Positions 1 through 8,607 are shown, numbered from the stretch's first letter. The stretch is 64,000 nt of DNA from a bacterium (GCA_020849855.1 JADZFO010000007.1:1-64000), one strand, 5' to 3'. A program made the numbers and translations. The notes: generated from the letters alone by a model not told the origin.

Positions 1-158
1 GATGTGAAGCCCTGAAGAGTTATTGTTCAAGATACAATTCCACTCGACCACACAGTGCTATCGGCCATCTGCCACCCACATCGCGCCTTCCGGCACTGAA
101 TAACCTGTTTGGCGGCCACACCTAGGCAGCTCTGCCTCACATCGCACTGCGGCGCGGA
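1..158. other. Intergenic, no gene seen
   Basis: No convincing reading frame was found. The only structure noted is a small inverted repeat, GGCAG-CT-CTGCC, near 126-137. It could help end transcription of the minus-strand prepilin-like gene to the right, but it lacks a clear U-tract. Confidence 0.4.
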
Positions 159-569
159 CTACTGGACGATGATCTCCATTGATTCGTCTGCGCTGTAATC
201 AAAGTGGCCCGCCGGGTTGGAAGCGTTGACGATAAAGCCGCTGCCCCCGCCGGTAAGCTGCAGATCCAGCTCAACATTGTTGCCCATCAAACCGGTACCG
301 CTGGCAAAGCGGCTGTCCAGATAGGGCGGTGTCGAGCTGGCAAGCTCAGTAAAGTCCCCAAAGCGCCCTTCCGAGGCATAAAAGGCCTGCTGGGCGGAGA
401 GGACGATGCGGACGCACTGCCTGGCCTTCTCGTCCAGGCTGTTGCGCCGGGTCTCCATCAGGATCGGTATCGCGATTGTGGCGATGATCCCGATGACAGC
501 TATGACTATCAGCAGCTCGATCAGGCTGAAACCCTGCCTGCCGGCCGCTCCTCTTTCCTTCCTGCGCAT
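159..569 (-). CDS. Type IV prepilin-like (pseudopilin) protein 1
   Basis: Predicted inner-membrane pilin or pseudopilin subunit, processed by a prepilin peptidase. With the chosen ATG the 13-residue basic leader ends in RQG and is followed by FSLIELLIVIAVIG, the class III cleavage site with Glu at +5 and a roughly 22-residue hydrophobic helix. The remainder is a small periplasmic domain with a PPYLDSRFASG motif. The ATG at 569 has GGAG six bases upstream and gives a leader like that of the neighbouring paralogue. An ATG at 602 in the same frame, preceded by GAAGAGGTG, would add 11 residues. It lies downstream of, and is homologous to, the gene at 749-1156, so the pair looks like a tandem duplication. 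Whether it serves type IV pili, type II secretion or competence cannot be told, because no assembly ATPase or secretin is in the window. Confidence 0.85.
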   Translation of the reverse strand: MRRKERGAAGRQGFSLIELLIVIAVIGIIATIAIPILMETRRNSLDEKARQCVRIVLSAQQAFYASEGRFGDFTELASSTPPYLDSRFASGTGLMGNNVELDLQLTGGGSGFIVNASNPAGHFDYSADESMEIIVQ

Positions 570-748
570 CTCCGACTCCCGGTGCACGAACGCATAACCC
601 ATGCCCTAACACCTCTTCCCACCCGCAGGGGAGCCAGTCAGAGCCTAACCGCGCGTCTGTCCGGGCGTGGGGGCTTTACGCAGAATTGGCCGCATCTAAC
701 CGCACTTGCACCGTCGCTAAGCCGCGGCTTTACCGCTGCGGCCTGCGG

Positions 749-1156
749 CTAGAGATTGCGCACCACGAAGGTCTCGTCAACGCTGAAGTCATAGTTGCCG
801 CCAGGGTTGCTGACCTGCGCGCTGAAGCGCAGGCCGCGGTCGCTGGTGCTGACTTCCAGCTCAAAGCCGTGGCCCAGCTCGCCGCTGGCGAAGCGGGAAT
901 CCAGATAGGGCGGGACGCTGCTTGCCAGGTCCTCGATGCTGCCGAAATGGCCCTCGGCCACAAAGTAGTTCTGCTGGGCGGTGGCCAGGCTGCGCAGACA
1001 AGCCCGGGCCTTCTCGTCCAGGGATGCGCGGCGGGCGTTAAGCAGCAGAGGAATGGCGATCGTGGCAATGATGCCGATCACCGAGACGACCATCAGGGTC
1101 TCGATCAGGCTGAAGCCCTTGCGCTGGCGCAGCTTATAGCTGTTATAAGGAAGCAT
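749..1156 (-). CDS. Type IV prepilin-like (pseudopilin) protein 2
   Basis: Paralogue of the preceding minus-strand gene, sharing SLDEKAR after the N-terminal helix, PPYLDSRFASG in the middle and an FD(Y/F)S-DE(S/T) C-terminal motif. The 14-residue leader ends RQRKG, followed by FSLIETLMVV with Glu at +5. The 135-residue length is typical of minor pilins or pseudopilins. It begins at ATG with AGGAG about a dozen bases upstream and is divergent from uvrD across 182 bp. Both paralogues probably belong to one minus-strand transcript, with 146 bp between them. Exact role is unknown. Confidence 0.85.
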   Translation of the reverse strand: MLPYNSYKLRQRKGFSLIETLMVVSVIGIIATIAIPLLLNARRASLDEKARACLRSLATAQQNYFVAEGHFGSIEDLASSVPPYLDSRFASGELGHGFELEVSTSDRGLRFSAQVSNPGGNYDFSVDETFVVRNL

Positions 1157-1326
1157 CCGGCACCCCCTGTAACTCCTGCATAATGGGAAACCCGTCCCCT
1201 CACCACCCGCGGGAGCGCCAAAGTGGTTTTACCAGATTTTAGGAATTGATACAAGGATTTAACTTCTTTTCCTGTTTGTTAACCTTGTCCTGGCCGCTCT
1301 GACGGGCCATTTAGCTATACGCCCGC

Positions 1327-1338
1327 TAAGATTGTGTT
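1327..1338 (+). promoter_or_regulatory. -10 box TAAGAT for a leaderless uvrD transcript
   Basis: TAAGAT is followed by exactly six bases and then the GTG start of the helicase. There is no purine-rich Shine-Dalgarno sequence. The same geometry recurs at several other genes in this window. Confidence 0.5.
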
Positions 1339-3759
1339 GTGCTGAGCAGCGATATAGAGGAGCGCCCGGACGAGGAGCGGCCCGGCGAGGGGCATGAAGC
1401 GCCCCAGCGCAGCGCCGGACGCTACAAGCTGCCCCGGCGCGGCGGGGCCGACGAGGCCGGGAGCCTGCATGCCCAGTGGCGCGAGCGCCTGAAGGACAGC
1501 CTCAACCAGCAGCAGCTGGAGGCCGTCACGGCTCCGGCGGGCCCGGTGCTGGTCCTGGCGGGCGCCGGCAGCGGCAAGACCCGGGTCATTACCTACCGCG
1601 TGGCCTTCCTGGTCGGCGCGATGGGTGTACGGCCGCAGCAGATCCTGCTCACCACCTTCACCAACAAGGCCGCCCGCTCCATGCTGGACCGCGTGGAGCA
1701 GGTAGTGGGCGACAGCGCCCGCGCCGTCACCGGCGGCACCTTCCACCACGTCGCCAACCTGCTGCTGCGGCGGCACTGCGAACTGCTGGGCTACGACCGC
1801 AACTTCACCATCCTGGACGATTCAGACAGCCGGGCGGTGATGAAGCTCTCGCGCAATGAGGTGGGCCAGGTCTCGGTCGAGAAGGCCTTTCCCTCCGAGC
1901 GCCTGCTGCAGGACATCGCCTCGGCCGTGGTTAACACCCACACGCCCCTCGACCGCCTGCTGACCCGGCGCTACCCGCACCTGATGGAGTTCCACGATTC
2001 CATCCAGCGCGTGCTGATCGATTACCAGCTGCGCAAGGCCGGCGCCAACCAGATGGACTATGACGACCTGCTGGTCAACCTGCTGCGCCTGCTGGCCCCC
2101 GAGCTGCACGGCGCCAGCGCGGGCCTGCTGGGGCCGGAGGCGGATGCGCCACTGCCCCCCGGCGTGGCCCAGCGCGACCTTGACGCCGTGCGCCGCGAGA
2201 TCTGCGGCCGCTATACGCATATCCTGGTGGACGAGTACCAGGACGTGAACCATGTGCAGGCGGAGATTGTTCGACGCTTGTATCTTGGTGAGTCGCTGAG
2301 CGCAGAGCCGTCGGATGTCGGAAGTCGGAAGTCTGAACTGGCAGGACCCGACTCCACGGACACTGCCGACGGCGGATTTGTTGATCTGGATGTCTCAGCG
2401 TCCGGATTCAACACCCCACAGCTCTCAGCCGATTCCGACCTCCGACCTCCGACCTCCGACGACCTTAGACTCTTAAGCACTGACTCCACGCGCGGTCTGT
2501 TCGTAGTGGGCGACGACGCCCAGAGCATCTACTCTTTCCGCGGCGCGGACTACAACAACATCCGCTCTTTCCCGGACCGCTTCACCGACGGGCATGTCTT
2601 CAAACTGGAGATCAACTACCGCTCCACTCCCCAGGTGCTGGAGCTGGCCAACGCCATCCTGCAGGACGGCGACCCGCTCTTCCGCAAGACCCTGCGCCCG
2701 GTCAAGCCCGCCGGCGCCGAGCGCCCCCTGCTGCTGGCCTGCCGCGACGGCGGCGAGCAGGCCGAGTTCGTCGCCGAGCAGATCCTCTCCCTGCGCGAGG
2801 ACGCCGGGCTGAAGCTGCATGAGATGGCCGTGCTTTACCGCGCGCACAACAACCGCCTCGAGGTGGAGCTGGAGCTGACCAAGCGCCGCATCCCCTTTGT
2901 GGTGCGCGGCGGCCTGCGCTTCTTTGAGCAGGCGCACATCAAGGACCTGCTCAGCTATGTCGTGGTAATGGCCAACAGCCGCGACGAGATCGCCTGGCAG
3001 CGCATGCTGGGCATGATCAACCGCGTCGGCCCCAAGACCATCGCGGATGTGCTGGTCAAGCTGCGCGGCCCGCGCGGACGCTTCGGCCGCACAGAGGATG
3101 ACGAGTACGGCGGGCCCCTGGGGCGCTTCACCATGAATGGCGTGGCGGACTCCGCCCGCGGCCAGGCCAAAACCGGCCTGATGGAGCTGCGTGATTTCCT
3201 GCGCGGCCTGCGCGATGAGCAGCTCGCCGGGACCCTGCCGGCCTCCGACCTGCTGCGGCGCGTGCTGACCGAGCGCTACCACGCCTACCTTGAAGTCACC
3301 TATGACAACTGGCGCCAGCGCCTCGAGGACCTTGAGCAGCTCATCGTCTTCGCCTCGCGCTTTGATTCCCTCGCCGGCTTCCTGTCGGAGATCGGCCTCT
3401 CCGGCTCCTTTACCGGCCAGGAGATCATCGACAGCGGAGATGTCGACGACCCCGAGGAAGGCGCGGTAACCCTCAGCACCATCCACCAGTCCAAGGGCCT
3501 CGAATGGCGCTCAGTCTTTGTGATCTCTGTGCAGGACGATGTCATCCCGCACCGCATGACCCGCGCCAACCCGGAGGAAGAGGACGAGGAGCGCCGCCTG
3601 CTGTATGTCGCCGTGACCCGGGCCGAGGAGATGCTCTTCATGAGCTACCCCCAGGTCACCGAGACCCGCGACTTCCAGCGCATCATCAACCGCGTCAGCC
3701 GCTTCCTGCACGACCTGCCCGGCAAGCCTTATGACGAAGCCGTGCTGGAGTGGGGGTAG
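1339..3759 (+). CDS. UvrD/PcrA-family superfamily 1 DNA helicase
   Basis: ATP-dependent 3'-5' DNA helicase of the UvrD/PcrA/Rep family, acting in excision repair and fork maintenance. An N-terminal basic tail (about 45 residues) is followed by the Q motif LNQQQLEAV, Walker A GAGSGKT (about residue 75), TFTNKAA, motif II DEYQD (about 298), motif III GDDAQSIYSFRGAD (about 391), NYRS, TIHQSKGLEW (motif V region) and VAVTRAE (motif VI). All catalytic motifs are present. Residues about 317-383, between motifs II and III, form a Ser/Asp-rich insertion not expected in this family; its DNA holds inverted short-word repeats (see separate entry). The GTG start lies six bases after a TAAGAT box, so the mRNA may be leaderless. 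The assignment to SF1A helicase is certain; the choice among PcrA, UvrD and Rep is not. Confidence 0.95.
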   Translation: MLSSDIEERPDEERPGEGHEAPQRSAGRYKLPRRGGADEAGSLHAQWRERLKDSLNQQQLEAVTAPAGPVLVLAGAGSGKTRVITYRVAFLVGAMGVRPQQILLTTFTNKAARSMLDRVEQVVGDSARAVTGGTFHHVANLLLRRHCELLGYDRNFTILDDSDSRAVMKLSRNEVGQVSVEKAFPSERLLQDIASAVVNTHTPLDRLLTRRYPHLMEFHDSIQRVLIDYQLRKAGANQMDYDDLLVNLLRLLAPELHGASAGLLGPEADAPLPPGVAQRDLDAVRREICGRYTHILVDEYQDVNHVQAEIVRRLYLGESLSAEPSDVGSRKSELAGPDSTDTADGGFVDLDVSASGFNTPQLSADSDLRPPTSDDLRLLSTDSTRGLFVVGDDAQSIYSFRGADYNNIRSFPDRFTDGHVFKLEINYRSTPQVLELANAILQDGDPLFRKTLRPVKPAGAERPLLLACRDGGEQAEFVAEQILSLREDAGLKLHEMAVLYRAHNNRLEVELELTKRRIPFVVRGGLRFFEQAHIKDLLSYVVVMANSRDEIAWQRMLGMINRVGPKTIADVLVKLRGPRGRFGRTEDDEYGGPLGRFTMNGVADSARGQAKTGLMELRDFLRGLRDEQLAGTLPASDLLRRVLTERYHAYLEVTYDNWRQRLEDLEQLIVFASRFDSLAGFLSEIGLSGSFTGQEIIDSGDVDDPEEGAVTLSTIHQSKGLEWRSVFVISVQDDVIPHRMTRANPEEEDEERRLLYVAVTRAEEMLFMSYPQVTETRDFQRIINRVSRFLHDLPGKPYDEAVLEWG
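2293..2490. repeat. In-frame short-word inverted-repeat insertion inside the helicase gene
   Basis: Left arm 2310-2334 is a run of GTCGGA(A/T) words. Right arm 2435-2462 is a run of CCGACCT words. Read in reverse complement the right arm matches the left at about 21 of 24 positions, so the mRNA could fold into a long hairpin with a loop of about 100 nt. The segment encodes about 65 residues of low complexity between helicase motifs II and III and keeps the frame open. Confidence 0.7.
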
Positions 3760-4208
3760 GGCCGCGCCCTCGGCCCTGAGCGCTCCGTTGGCTCGATCTG
3801 CGCCTTCCGCTGCCCATATCTATAGTCTTAAGGCCCCGCATGGCCGCCTGAAAGCCCCTTTGCGGGCTGTCCGGCGCTGAGACCATGTCTCAAAGTGGGC
3901 TCCTGTGCCGGATAGCGGCCCTTTCAGCCCCTTTTGGGGATACACGCTGGGGGCTCACTTTGAGGTACACACTTCGCCCGGGGCACACTGCGCAGCTTCT
4001 ATGCTGCTGCCCGCAGGCCTTCACCCACAGCGCCTGAAGCCGCATCAAAACTGGGCTCAGGCGCACAGCCGGCCTCCCGCAACTGGCATCCCTGCAGCGG
4101 CCTGGAAGAGGCCAAAAAGTGTGACCCTCATTCTGCTGTGCTTCTGTGTCTTGAGGTACCCACCCCTGAGTCGTTAAACTCCGCGTGACATCAGTCGGAG
4201 GTGCAGAA
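3760..4208. other. 449-bp intergenic region without a recognised gene
   Basis: No supported coding sequence. Visible structure includes a GCCC-loop-GGGC hairpin near 3854-3867, a CCCC-TTTT-GGGG hairpin near 3936-3947, and a degenerate direct repeat containing TTGAGGTAC-CAC near 3959 and near 4151. Open frames on the minus strand here are extensions of the antisense of the next gene. The 5' UTR and promoter of the following lipoprotein gene should lie at its right end. Confidence 0.4.
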
Positions 4209-5486
4209 ATGCAGAGCGTCAAGAACATCAAGTGGATCATCACCCTGGTCGTGGCAGCGATCATGGGCATTACCAGCTGCGGCGGTGGCGCCGGCAGCAT
4301 GGGCCTCGACAACAGCCTCAGCGCTGGCAGCATCGCGGTGGACGACTCCGTCCTGCGCGGCAACGGCTCTGATGACTCGGCGGCCCATGATGCCGGCGAC
4401 GACAATGGCCGCCACCTGCCCGGCCTGCCCACGGATGACAAGGGCGGCGAGCGCAGCGCCAGCGCGGTGGAAAGCTTCCCCGGCTCCGGCGCCATCGAGT
4501 CCCTGAACGGCACTGTGGTTGAGACCAGCATGGTGCTGGCCAGCACCGAGACCGAGCTGGCCTGGGCCCTCTATAAGGTTGAAGGCCTGGCCGGCCGCAA
4601 GGTCACCGGGATGAGCATCGAGACCCTCGGCGGTATCGCTGGCTCCTACAGCGTCGGCGTCTCCAACTACAGCGAGGGCGTCTGGGAGTTCCTGCAGTCC
4701 GGCAGCCTGCCCGAGTTCGAGATTGACTTCACGGCCGAGCAGAGCCGCCTGACCAGCGAGGTCGGTAACCTCTACTTCGTGGTGGTCGCCTCCGGCGGCG
4801 CCGAGATCAGCGTCCTGCAGTCCACGGTCTTCAGCCGCGAGCTGGAGCCGGGCGAGGAGGAGCTGCCGGTCTTCGGTAAGGGCATTCAGGCCAGCGAGGG
4901 TATCGCCGACCGCATCACGGTGAGCTGGGAGGCCATCGCCGGCGCCAGCAGCTATGAGCTCTGGCGGGAAGCCGACATCGAGGGCCAGGACGAAGTGGCC
5001 GAGCTGATCGCGACGATCCCGGCGGTCGAGGGCCAGGCCAGCTACAGCTACGACGACATGACGGTCGCCCTGAGCACTGAGTACAAGTACCGCGTCCGCG
5101 GTGCCAACGGCGAAGGCACCGGCGAGTACACCCGCTGGCGCTCCGGCTGGGCCGGCACTGTGCCCCCGGTCTGCGAGGATGAGACCGGCGACGACAACGG
5201 CAACGACGGCATCGAAGACGAGACCGGCGACGACAACGGCAACGACGGCATCGAAGACGAGACTGGCGACGATAACGGCAACGATGGTACTGAGACCGGC
5301 GACGACAACGGCAATGACGGTACTGAGACGGGCGATGACAACGGTAACGACGGCACCGAGGACGAGACCGGTGACGACAACGGCAACGACGGCACCGAGG
5401 ACGAGACCGGTGACGACAACGGCAACGATGGCACCGAGGACGAGACTGGCGACGACAACGGCGCCGGCGACGATCCGCAGGTCTAA
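4209..5486 (+). CDS. Lipoprotein with an unnamed domain, Fn3 domain and Asp-rich repeat tail
   Basis: Predicted exported lipoprotein of 425 residues. ATG 4209 is preceded by GGAGG at seven bases, better than an upstream GTG at 4185. The signal peptide ends in the lipobox ITSC. Residues about 107-214 form a domain also found in the lipoprotein at 23207-25336 (a WALYKV/YALYQV strand, a Trp-containing G-W segment, then YF-V-AS/TDGG). A fibronectin type III-like domain follows (about 220-320, VSWEAI, SSYELWRE, EYKYRVRGANGEG). The C-terminus is eight copies of an ETGDDNGNDG-type unit, strongly acidic and possibly Ca2+-binding or an extended spacer. A strong intrinsic terminator follows at 5596-5629. 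No enzymatic motif is visible; a surface or adhesion-like role is inference. Confidence 0.8.
   Translation: MQSVKNIKWIITLVVAAIMGITSCGGGAGSMGLDNSLSAGSIAVDDSVLRGNGSDDSAAHDAGDDNGRHLPGLPTDDKGGERSASAVESFPGSGAIESLNGTVVETSMVLASTETELAWALYKVEGLAGRKVTGMSIETLGGIAGSYSVGVSNYSEGVWEFLQSGSLPEFEIDFTAEQSRLTSEVGNLYFVVVASGGAEISVLQSTVFSRELEPGEEELPVFGKGIQASEGIADRITVSWEAIAGASSYELWREADIEGQDEVAELIATIPAVEGQASYSYDDMTVALSTEYKYRVRGANGEGTGEYTRWRSGWAGTVPPVCEDETGDDNGNDGIEDETGDDNGNDGIEDETGDDNGNDGTETGDDNGNDGTETGDDNGNDGTEDETGDDNGNDGTEDETGDDNGNDGTEDETGDDNGAGDDPQV
5176..5470 (+). repeat. Coding tandem repeat, eight Asp/Gly/Asn-rich units
   Basis: Tandem units of about 33 or 39 bp encode ETGDDNGNDG with or without an ED prefix. 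The units are near-identical at DNA level with silent changes, so copy number is likely to vary by slippage or recombination. Confidence 0.85.
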
Positions 5487-5595
5487 GGCAAGTCAACCAC
5501 GGGGATAAGTTTCAACCGCTGTGGAAGACCGGCGGGGCGGTGAGCAGGCCGTAGACGAGGACAACCGCCGGCAAATGATTCCACAACCGCAAGGG

Positions 5596-5629
5596 GGGAG
5601 GCGCAGTGGCAGCTGCGCCTCCCTTTTTT
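5596..5629 (+). terminator. Intrinsic terminator after the Asp-rich lipoprotein gene
   Basis: An 11-bp perfect stem, GGGAGGCGCAG with CTGCGCCTCCC, is closed by a six-base loop and followed directly by six T residues. Confidence 0.9.
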
Positions 5630-5725
5630 GTTTCGACCCCGGGCAGGGGCGGATCGATCCAGGCGCTGAAAAAGCCGCGGCATTGGTCGATATTCATATA
5701 GATAAACTCACGTAGCAGGTGCGCC

Positions 5726-6064
5726 ATGCTCAGGCAGCAGTCAGCCGAACAGATAGTTTTTGACGCGGGGGCCTACCACCGCGTGGACAGCATTGAGCTG
5801 GTCTGGGATCACGAGGCGGCAGTCCCCGAGCTGCGCCTGCACCTGAAGCTGCACAGCGAAAGCAATCCCGCCGAAAGCCTGCGCCTTAACTTCTCCGGCG
5901 TGGCGGACCTTAAGCTCCAGGCGGCCCTCAGCTTTGACGATCGCGTGGGCACCATCCTGATCCGCGACATCAGCGACCGCGGCTGGAGCGACATCAACTT
6001 CGAGGTCTTCGAACCCGACGACCAGGGCCTTTACTTCATGTGCACAAGCTGGTCAAAGGACTAG
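5726..6064 (+). CDS. Hypothetical small cytoplasmic protein
   Basis: A 112-residue protein I do not recognise. It begins at ATG with an AGCAGGTG ribosome-binding-like sequence upstream. It has no signal peptide or membrane segment. The composition suggests an all-beta fold of alternating hydrophobic and charged strands (LRLHLKLHSES, LRLNFSG, ILIRDISDRGW, NFEVFEPDD). It stands alone between a terminator and a convergent secreted-protein gene. GC content and codon use look like those of its neighbours, which supports a real gene. Some immunity proteins are small beta-rich proteins of this kind, but no toxin neighbour supports that. Confidence 0.6.
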   Translation: MLRQQSAEQIVFDAGAYHRVDSIELVWDHEAAVPELRLHLKLHSESNPAESLRLNFSGVADLKLQAALSFDDRVGTILIRDISDRGWSDINFEVFEPDDQGLYFMCTSWSKD

Positions 6065-6196
6065 TACCGCAGCTGCGGCAGCCTGGACCGCGGACGCTCC
6101 CGTCCGCTCTTCCTGTACGCCCTTGCCGTGACTTAAGCAAAGCGCAGAGATATGGTGAACACAGGGGCCCGCAGAGTAAGCCTATTTGCTCAGCTG

Positions 6197-6691
6197 TTAT
6201 GGTGTATCCATCAGGTACAAGGACAAGGTCCAACCTTGAAAGGCTGGGCGCTTAAGGAGAGGGATGGCCGGTTGATTCATGTATAGCACCTCTACAAAAG
6301 TCAGCTGGTCATCACTCCTGTACTTCCTCCCACCAATTGAACTATCTGACGGCATGTCGATGTCATAAAGTCTTGCAACACCCTTTTGCTGAAGGCAATT
6401 ATCAAAGTGCTGAAGAATCTCTAGATAACTGAGCTGCGATTGAAACCCTACCCGCCAGACTCGTCCTTTTCCTCCATTTAGATCGGTTGCAGCGGCATCA
6501 ATGACCGCCCTGTCCTGTTCGGGGCAATGAAGAGGGGCAATCAAATGTCTTTTTGCATCTTCCGGCAAAGTAAGTTCCGGCATGGGCCAGCTTGGCGGCA
6601 GGGTGGCTTTGTCCCCTCCGCCGGAAGAAGGATTGCGGCCAGCCATGCTGAGCAGACCACTGAAAGCCAGTACCAGAAGGATTCGAATCAC
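6197..6691 (-). CDS. Hypothetical exported protein
   Basis: A 164-residue protein with an N-terminal signal peptide (MIRILLVLAFSGLLSMAG) and no lipobox Cys, so probably periplasmic or secreted. The mature part has two Cys (HCPEQ, DNCLQ) that could pair. No family is recognised. The GTG start is preceded at six bases by TAGAAT on the minus strand and has no Shine-Dalgarno sequence, consistent with a leaderless transcript. It is convergent with the gene at 5726-6064 and divergent from the dehydratase at 6843. Confidence 0.55.
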   Translation of the reverse strand: MIRILLVLAFSGLLSMAGRNPSSGGGDKATLPPSWPMPELTLPEDAKRHLIAPLHCPEQDRAVIDAAATDLNGGKGRVWRVGFQSQLSYLEILQHFDNCLQQKGVARLYDIDMPSDSSIGGRKYRSDDQLTFVEVLYMNQPAIPLLKRPAFQGWTLSLYLMDTP

Positions 6692-6697
6692 AAGGAA

Positions 6698-6703
6698 ATT
6701 CTA
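6698..6703 (-). promoter_or_regulatory. -10 box TAGAAT, leaderless geometry
   Basis: TAGAAT on the minus strand ends six bases before the GTG of the exported-protein gene. No ribosome-binding site is present. Confidence 0.4.
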
Positions 6704-6817
6704 GCGACTCATCCCGCATGTGTCCACGATTCAGCCCTGCTCAACTCCGAGCCCCGCGCGACTTTCCGACCTGTCCCGGCTTTGTCTCAGCTCCCCCCTG
6801 CAACAGCGCCCGCTTTG

Positions 6818-6842
6818 GCCGATAATCTGACTGGGGAGAAAC
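6818..6842 (+). promoter_or_regulatory. Candidate promoter and RBS of the dehydratase gene
   Basis: The octamer GCCGATAA (6818-6825) is the consensus sigma-28 -10 element, but the expected -35 is poor; GATAAT within it also fits a sigma-70 -10. GGGGAG at 6833-6838 is a good ribosome-binding site for the ATG at 6843. Flagellar control would make sense if the sugar modifies flagellin, but that is inference. Confidence 0.35.
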
Positions 6843-8078
6843 ATGGTCAGATACAAGGAACGCCACAAGCTGGAGCAGGCGGCCCAGCGCATCGTCGCTG
6901 AGAACCAGCTCGCCAGCGACCGCTTCAGCCCGATGCAGTTCCCGCGCGACCTCGAGGAGGCGCTGGCGGGCAAGACCGTGCTGGTCACCGGCGGCACCGG
7001 CTCCATCGGCCGCGAGATCGTGCAGCAGGTCCTGGGTTACGGCCCGCGGGTGGTGCGCGTCTTCTCCCGCAACGAGTACAACCAGTACGCCATGCGCCAG
7101 GAGCTCGGCGAGCGCCCGGACCTGCGCTTCCTGCTGGGCGATGTGCGCGACCGCGAGCGCCTGATGCGCGCCTGCGAGGATGTCGAGGTGGTCTTCCACG
7201 CCGCCGCCCTCAAGCACGTCGACATCTGCGAGTACAACCCCTTCGAGGCCGTCAAGACCAACGTGGTCGGCACCCAGAACGTGGTCGAGGCCGCGCTGGA
7301 CTACAACATGGAGCTGGTCGTCGGCATCTCCACCGACAAGGCCGTCAGCCCCACCAACACCATGGGCGCCACCAAGCTTTTGGCCGAGCGCGAGATCCTC
7401 TCCGCCAGCCGCTACAAGGGCGACCGCCGCACGCGCTTTGCCGTGATCCGCTTTGGCAACGTGCTGGCCAGCCGCGGCAGCGCAATCCCGCTCTTTGTGC
7501 GCCAGATCCGCGATGGCGGCCCGGTGACCCTGACGCATCCCCAGATGCGGCGCTTCTTCATGTCGATCCCCCAGGCCGTCGAGCTGGCCCTGACCGCCAG
7601 CCTGGATTCCCGCGGCGGCGAGATCTTCATCCTCAAGATGCCGGTGCTGGCCATCGGCGACCTGATCGAGGCGCTGATCCGCATCTATGCCCCGCGCTTT
7701 GGCCGCAAGGCCAGCGATGTGCCGGTTCAGACCATCGGGCTGAAGCCCGGCGAGAAGCTCTACGAGGCCCTGATGACGCCCGAGGAGGCCCTGCACAGCG
7801 CCGAGGCCGCGGACTACTTCAAGGTCCAGCCCTGGCAGCCGGTGGCCGCCGAGCGCCTGGCCCTGCTGGCGGACAGCCAGGGCAGCGCGGCCAGCTGGGC
7901 CGCCGGCGATGGCCACAGCGCCGCCGCCGGGCAGCCCGCATCCGCCGCGCAGCAGGACCTGCTGGCCAGCGGCTATGACAGCGCGGACCAGCCCCTGCTG
8001 AGCGTCGAGGAGATCATCGAGCTGCTGGAGAGCCGCAACCTGGTGGCGGCCTTCGAGCGCGCCGCGATGGAACTCTAG
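6843..8078 (+). CDS. UDP-GlcNAc 4,6-dehydratase-type sugar-nucleotide enzyme (CapD/WbpM/PseB family)
   Basis: SDR-superfamily nucleotide-sugar dehydratase that removes water from UDP-GlcNAc in polysaccharide or nonulosonic-acid synthesis. After a 40-residue N-terminal extension come the Rossmann motif TGGTGSIGRE, HAAALKHVD, NVVGTQNV, the STDKAVSPTN segment and MGATK. In this family the catalytic triad is S-Y-K in PseB/FlaA1 and S-M-K in WbpM/CapD; here Met occupies the Tyr position, so it is the S-M-K type. Unlike WbpM there is no membrane domain, and the length is 411 residues. The C-terminal tail is Ala/Ser/Gln-rich. No other glycan genes adjoin it, though an RmlA-like gene lies at 25399. 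Soluble cytoplasmic enzyme; product assignment (pseudaminic acid, LPS or capsule sugar) is open. Confidence 0.9.
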   Translation: MVRYKERHKLEQAAQRIVAENQLASDRFSPMQFPRDLEEALAGKTVLVTGGTGSIGREIVQQVLGYGPRVVRVFSRNEYNQYAMRQELGERPDLRFLLGDVRDRERLMRACEDVEVVFHAAALKHVDICEYNPFEAVKTNVVGTQNVVEAALDYNMELVVGISTDKAVSPTNTMGATKLLAEREILSASRYKGDRRTRFAVIRFGNVLASRGSAIPLFVRQIRDGGPVTLTHPQMRRFFMSIPQAVELALTASLDSRGGEIFILKMPVLAIGDLIEALIRIYAPRFGRKASDVPVQTIGLKPGEKLYEALMTPEEALHSAEAADYFKVQPWQPVAAERLALLADSQGSAASWAAGDGHSAAAGQPASAAQQDLLASGYDSADQPLLSVEEIIELLESRNLVAAFERAAMEL

Positions 8079-8097
8079 CCGCTGCGGCCGGCGAGGC

Positions 8098-8607
8098 TCA
8101 GTCTTTGAACCAGCGCTCCCAGATGCCCCACTTCAGCTCATCGCTGGGCGCAAAGCCGCTTTGCTTCAGGGCCAGCAGTATCTGCCCGCGGTGGTGGCTC
8201 TCATGGCTGATCAGATAGGCCATAAACACCGTCGGCGGGTGGCCGCGGATCAGGCCTTCCTTGCCTTCACCTCCGGCGGTCAGTGCCGCGCTGATGCGCG
8301 CCTCGACGGCCACAGCACTGGCGGCCAGCGCCGCCTTCAGCTCGGCGCGCTGCGGCTCGGCGCCCTTGTCAAACTCCGGCAGCGCGGCCAGCAGCTTCTT
8401 CTCCGCCGCGCGCAGATGGCTCAGCCGCACTTCATGCAGGTGCAGCCAGTTGCGCGCCACGCTGCGCCCGCTGGAGGGCTTGCCGCTCTTCAGCAGCGGG
8501 ACTGCCGCGAAGCCCGGCTGAGGGATCCGCTCCAGCATGTACTGGTTGATCGCCTCATGCCGGCGCCAGGGCGCCAGCACAGCTTCGATCTGCTGCCAGG
8601 AACACAT
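8098..8607 (-). CDS. DinB-like four-helix metal-binding family protein
   Basis: A 169-residue protein of the DinB/YfiT-like fold. The C-terminal signature SHESHHRGQI, together with HLHEVR near the middle, supplies the conserved His ligands of a divalent metal site. Members include thiol-dependent transferases and many proteins of unknown function. The ATG at 8607 is preceded by TAAGAT six bases upstream on the minus strand, with no ribosome-binding site, so the mRNA may be leaderless. It is divergent from the arsenate-reductase-like gene at 8691. Substrate unknown. Confidence 0.8.
   Translation of the reverse strand: MCSWQQIEAVLAPWRRHEAINQYMLERIPQPGFAAVPLLKSGKPSSGRSVARNWLHLHEVRLSHLRAAEKKLLAALPEFDKGAEPQRAELKAALAASAVAVEARISAALTAGGEGKEGLIRGHPPTVFMAYLISHESHHRGQILLALKQSGFAPSDELKWGIWERWFKD

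Noticed and set aside
3890-4546. 218-codon minus-strand open frame before the Asp-rich lipoprotein
   Set aside because: Half of it is antisense to the lipoprotein signal and N-terminal region. It has no ribosome-binding site or family motif; Ser/Pro/Arg-rich composition is typical of a shadow frame.
6818-6825. Firm sigma-28 promoter for the dehydratase gene
   Set aside because: GCCGATAA alone is expected about twice by chance in a window this size on both strands, and the -35 at the proper spacing is poor. Kept only as a low-confidence site; the same applies to 13029-13036.
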